Position numbers and translations under genes: made by a program. Below the pieces are notes generated by a model. It did no database searches. It worked only from the letters and a program-made list of their open reading frames with translations, and was not told where the DNA came from. Of a stretch of DNA of 35,203 nt, positions 31,978 through 35,203 are shown in pieces; position 1 is the first letter of the stretch; each line of letters opens with the position of its first letter. This DNA comes from Taibaiella sp. (lineage in GTDB: Bacteria > Bacteroidota > Bacteroidia > Chitinophagales > Chitinophagaceae), in the NCBI GenBank assembly GCA_019739295.1, contig JAHHDV010000015.1, positions 1 to 35,203 of the forward strand, written 5' to 3'.

Positions 31978-33404
31978 TTATTTTCCCCTTCCCTGTGCCA
32001 GCACCTTAAAAGTATAAATAAGAATTTTCATGTCCAGCAGGATGCTGCAGTTCTCAATGTACAGAAGGTCATATTTCATCCTTTCGATCATCTGGTCTAT
32101 GGTCTCCGCATAACCGAACTGTACCATCCCCCATGAGGTGAGGCCGGGCTTGACCCGGTGCAGGTATTTATAATGGGGGTGCGTAGGGATAATCCGGTCT
32201 ATGAAAAATTTTCTTTCGGGACGGGGTCCTACCAGGGACATTTCCCCTTTAATGATATTGAAGAATTGCGGCAATTCGTCCAGTCTCCATTTCCTCATTA
32301 CTTTCCCCCAGGAAGTAATCCTGGGATCCGCGGTCCGGGAGAGCGCCGGTCCGTCTTTCTCAGCATCTACGTACATAGACCTGAACTTGTATATCTTAAA
32401 TGGTTTTCCGAATAAGCCGATACGCTCTTGTTGGTACAATATAGGGCCTTTACTGCTGAGGCGAACCATTATAGTGCATAACAGGTAAACCGGCAGCAAG
32501 ATGAAAACAGCAAGCATGGATGCACAGAAATCTATCGCTCTCTTGATGGCCTTCTGCCAATCCGTGATGAGCTCCGGCCTGATCGTTACAAAAATAGGGT
32601 CGAATACATTACTGGTCTTGACGGAACCGGAGAGAAAATCATAAAGAATCAGGAAGGATCTTGATGTATAGCTTTCTATAACTGAGCCTGACAAGTATAT
32701 CTTCCAGCCTGGCGTGTTCTTTTGACTCTAGCGCAATAACGACTTCCTGGATGTTCTCTTTGTCTATGATCGTCTCCAGGTCATCCTTACCTCCTAACCT
32801 GGGGATCGGCAGATTGGCCGTAGCGTGATCATCCACAGATACATATCCTTTGATGATGTATAAATAGGAAGATGGGCTGTTTGATGATCTCATTATACGC
32901 TTTCTCAGACTTTCCATTCCCGCCCACAATCAGTGTATTATATCCGATATGCGGTTGCTGCAGCTTTCTCTTGATCCTGTTCAGGAACGCAATCCTGAGT
33001 ATAGAGGTAAGGACAACCTGAGCTACAAAATACAACGTGGTAATCTGAAAGAAATAGCCAAAGGTAGTCCAGTCATTGGCGATAGCTGTCAGCCCAAGGA
33101 TCAAACAGCCAAAGAAGGATGCAATGACTGTCTTATATACTTCATTGATCCTCGATTTCCGGTAAGGGTCAAAATAAGCACCGGTAAGGTAGTGAATCAA
33201 CATCCAGAACAGCGGGACCAATAAGAGACCTATCAAATAGTCTCTGGGCAGCCACATCTGTATTCCCTTCTCCCATTCGGGGTTAGCCACATACAGCCAT
33301 TGCTTCCGGTACAACCAGAAGATCACCCAGGCTAAAAAAGCCGAGATACTATCTATTAAGATATAGTTCCTTATGGCTTTTCTTTTACTGCTGGATATCA
33401 TCAT
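31978..33404 (-). CDS. Polyprenyl-phosphate glycosylphosphotransferase (WbaP/WcaJ-like), two +1 frameshifts
   Basis: Reconstructed as 474 residues. It transfers a sugar-1-phosphate from a nucleotide sugar to undecaprenyl phosphate, the first step of exopolysaccharide or O-antigen synthesis at the inner membrane. Several N-terminal membrane segments are seen (ISAFLAWVIFWLYR, LIGLLLVPLFWMLIHYL and others), then a Rossmann-like domain (YNTLIVGGNGKSEKAYNE, VVIALESKEH). Next is a membrane re-entrant hydrophobic segment (MLAVFILLPVYLLCTIMV) and the catalytic region ILYQQERIGLFGKPFKIYKF, KWRLDELPQFFNIIKGEMSL, VGPRPERKFF. Extra bases lie in CCC 32874-32876 and AA 32647-32648; removing them restores NEIIKQPSSYLYIIKGY and YIKILPDLYDFLSGSV. 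Its start overlaps the upstream dehydrogenase stop by 20 bases, so the two are translationally coupled. Confidence 0.9.
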
Positions 33405-34417
33405 TTATAGGGCTTCTTGAATCCTGCTTTCCTTTGTCCGGGAGCATAGCATGGCTGATCCTGTCCAGGATACTATGCGCTACTTCCAGGGCATGATATC
33501 CGTCATATACAGGGACTTTGACTTTTGTTCCTGTCAGGATAGACAATGTAAAATCTGCCAGCTCCATCTGGATGGCATTTATATCCTGGATAGGAGGATA
33601 GGCTATATTGATCGCCTTTTGCTCCGCACCGTTTCCCAATGCTATCGACAGGGTGACCCCGTCCGCCTTTTCAGTTTCGGAAGTAAGCCTGACGATTTCT
33701 GTCTTTTTATTCAGGAAGTCAACACTGATATAGGCATCATTCTGAAAGATCCTGGTCTTTCTCATTTTCTTCAGAGAAATCCTGCTGCTGGTCAGGTTGG
33801 CCACACAACCGTTGTCAAATTCTATCCTGGCATTGGCGATATCCGGTGATTGGCTGACAATGGCTACTCCACTTGCAGATATTCTTTTCACCTTGCTTTT
33901 GACGAGGCTGAGCACAATATCGATATCATGGATCATCAGGTCGAGGATCACGGATACGTCGGTACCCCGCGGATTGAATTCCGATAGGCGGTGCGCTTCG
34001 ATAAACATAGGATGGATCGCATATGGCTCCAGGGCGAGAAAGGCCGGGTTATATCTTTCTACATGACCGATCTGGCATCTGACATCGGCCTCTTCCACGA
34101 GCTTGACCAGCTGCCTGGCTTCTCCGATCGTGTTGGTCATGGGTTTTTCTATAAAGACATGCTTTGAGTTCAGGATGCACTCCTTGGCGATCTCAAAATG
34201 ATTGAGTGTAGGCGTAACAATATCTATTACTTCCGCATCAGAAATAAGTGCCCCGGGGCTTTCATATCTTTTGACGCCGTATTCCTTTTCAGCAAATGCC
34301 GCAATTTCTTCGTTGGGATCATAAAAGCCGATCAGCTGCGTACCGGGAATAGTTTTTCCATTGCTGGAGATGAAATTTGCCTAAATGCCCAGCACCAAAA
34401 ACGCCTATTTTGAGCAT
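33385..34417 (-). CDS. Gfo/Idh/MocA-family NAD(P)-dependent oxidoreductase, one +1 frameshift
   Basis: 343 residues. The ATG at 34417 gives MLKIGVFGAGHLGKFHLQQW, a GxGxxG Rossmann motif. The frame is lost at A5 (34353-34357); with four A it continues as WKTIPGTQLIGFYDPNEEIA. Family motifs follow: VDIVTPTLNHFEIA, FIEKPMTNT (the EKP motif with the catalytic lysine) and MIHDIDIVLSLV. The long frame starting at 34140 is only the C-terminal part. Enzymes of this family oxidise sugars, inositols or nucleotide sugars. Overlap with the glycosyl-phosphotransferase gene suggests a role in polysaccharide precursor synthesis, for example a UDP-sugar 3-dehydrogenase such as WlbA, but this is inference. 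Confidence 0.88.
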
Positions 34418-34481
34418 ATTGATTTACCGTAATGTTGTGTTTGTTGTGCAAGTTAAATAAAAAAGAACTGTTTACCATTTA

Positions 34482-35180
34482 TTATAGTAAGCCTTCGTCT
34501 GAAAAACTGAAATAGGCTTGGCCGGCGATAATGATATGATCCAAAAGCTTAATAGAAAACAAATCCGCTGCCTGCCGGATGGTTTTCGTAAGCCTTTTAT
34601 CCTCCTCGCTCGGCTGCAAGCTCTTCGAAGGGTGATTATGTGCAATAATCAGCCCGGAAGTCCTGTGGTCTAATGCACTTTTGATGACAAGCCTTACATC
34701 TACAATGGTGCCGGACATACCTCCCTTGCTGATGATCTCCTTGTGCAGCACTTTATTCCTTCTGTTGAGATAGAGGACCACAAATACTTCCTGGTTCAGG
34801 TCCTGCATGTCCGGCAGGAGTATCTGGAATGCACTCCTGGAAGAGGTAATAGCGGCTTCCTGCTGGGGCATAGCCTTGGCCCTTCTTTTGGCAATCTCCA
34901 GACATGCCGCCAGAGAAATGGCTTTGGCTGGGCCTACCCCGTTGATCCGCTGCATCTCTTTCGGGCTAAACCTGGCCAGGGTGTCCCAGTCATTTCCTGC
35001 CGATACCAGCAACTCCCTGCCGATATCCACAGCTGACTGCTCCCGGGTGCCGTTACCAAATATAATAGCAATCAGCTCAGCATCACTCAATACCTGTGCT
35101 CCATGGAGCACCAGTTTCTCCCTTGGACGCTCATCTATCGCCCAGTTCTTGATAGGTTTTTTCTCGTTTTTCTTCATCAT
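34482..35180 (-). CDS. radC: RadC-family JAB/MPN protein
   Basis: 232 residues from MMKKNEKKPIKNWAIDERPR, a typical RadC beginning. The N-terminal helix-hairpin-helix part contains LSDAELIAIIFGNGT and MQRINGVGPAKAISLAACLE. The C-terminal JAMM/MPN+ domain carries the metal-binding motif AHNHPSKSLQPSEED (HxHPS...PSxxD) after LNQEVFVVLYLNRRNKVL with its conserved Glu. Length is normal and the frame intact. The name suggests DNA repair, but the function of RadC is disputed. It is 64 bases upstream of the dehydrogenase on the same strand; no clear promoter was found between them, so they may be linked. Confidence 0.95.
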   Translation of the reverse strand: MMKKNEKKPIKNWAIDERPREKLVLHGAQVLSDAELIAIIFGNGTREQSAVDIGRELLVSAGNDWDTLARFSPKEMQRINGVGPAKAISLAACLEIAKRRAKAMPQQEAAITSSRSAFQILLPDMQDLNQEVFVVLYLNRRNKVLHKEIISKGGMSGTIVDVRLVIKSALDHRTSGLIIAHNHPSKSLQPSEEDKRLTKTIRQAADLFSIKLLDHIIIAGQAYFSFSDEGLL

Positions 35181-35203
35181 CTATACTTTTTTCAATTAAG
35201 ATA

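Overview
The window looks like a chromosomal segment of a Bacteroidota bacterium, most likely from the Chitinophagaceae/Chitinophaga neighbourhood. This rests on several signals: -7 boxes of the TAnnTTTG type in front of genes, a type IX secretion (T9SS) C-terminal sorting domain on a 2.2 kilo-residue surface protein, paired Rhs/YD-repeat genes with a DUF6443 N-terminus, an HMA-like/AraC hybrid regulator, and many outer-membrane beta-barrels. No phage, insertion sequence or CRISPR array was seen.

Layout. 1-4217 is housekeeping: the 3' end of dnaA, tRNA-Ser(GCT) with its own promoter and terminator, a DUF4342 gene, a DUF72 gene, a convergent pair (DUF6766-like membrane protein and stand-alone CinA/PncC-type protein), and an Nei/Fpg-type DNA glycosylase. 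4305-5699 is a secreted coiled-coil plus beta-barrel protein. 5987-15115 is an Rhs locus read on the minus strand: a 1209-residue YD-repeat protein, a 1332-residue DUF6443/Rhs-core protein with a variable C-terminal tip, a doubtful small ORF, a lipoprotein, and a displaced second Rhs C-terminal tip that shares an 87-bp direct repeat with the main gene. 15349-18277 is a 975-residue outer-membrane protein built from a peptidase-MA-like (gluzincin) domain without a visible zinc site, a propeller-like region and a beta-barrel; a small beta-barrel protein is divergent from it. 19333-26024 is a 2229-residue parallel beta-helix adhesin exported by T9SS. 26595-35180 returns to regulatory and housekeeping genes: AraC/HMA regulator, DinB-like protein, SWIM/SNF2 helicase, a polyprenyl-phosphate sugar transferase, a Gfo/Idh/MocA dehydrogenase, and RadC.

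A major property of the sequence is that many genes are broken by single-base shifts. I resolved about 26 of them by hand, and all of these are +1 insertions, mostly in short homopolymers. Removing them gives whole-codon lengths and restores family motifs, so they are far more likely to be sequence errors than pseudogenes. Their density is several times higher in the Rhs locus, which would fit poor polishing of a multi-copy locus. Reconstructed gene limits below assume these corrections.

The most interesting biology is the Rhs locus with its orphan tip and flanking direct repeat, a layout suited to exchanging the polymorphic C-terminus, and the degenerate-peptidase/barrel protein next to it.
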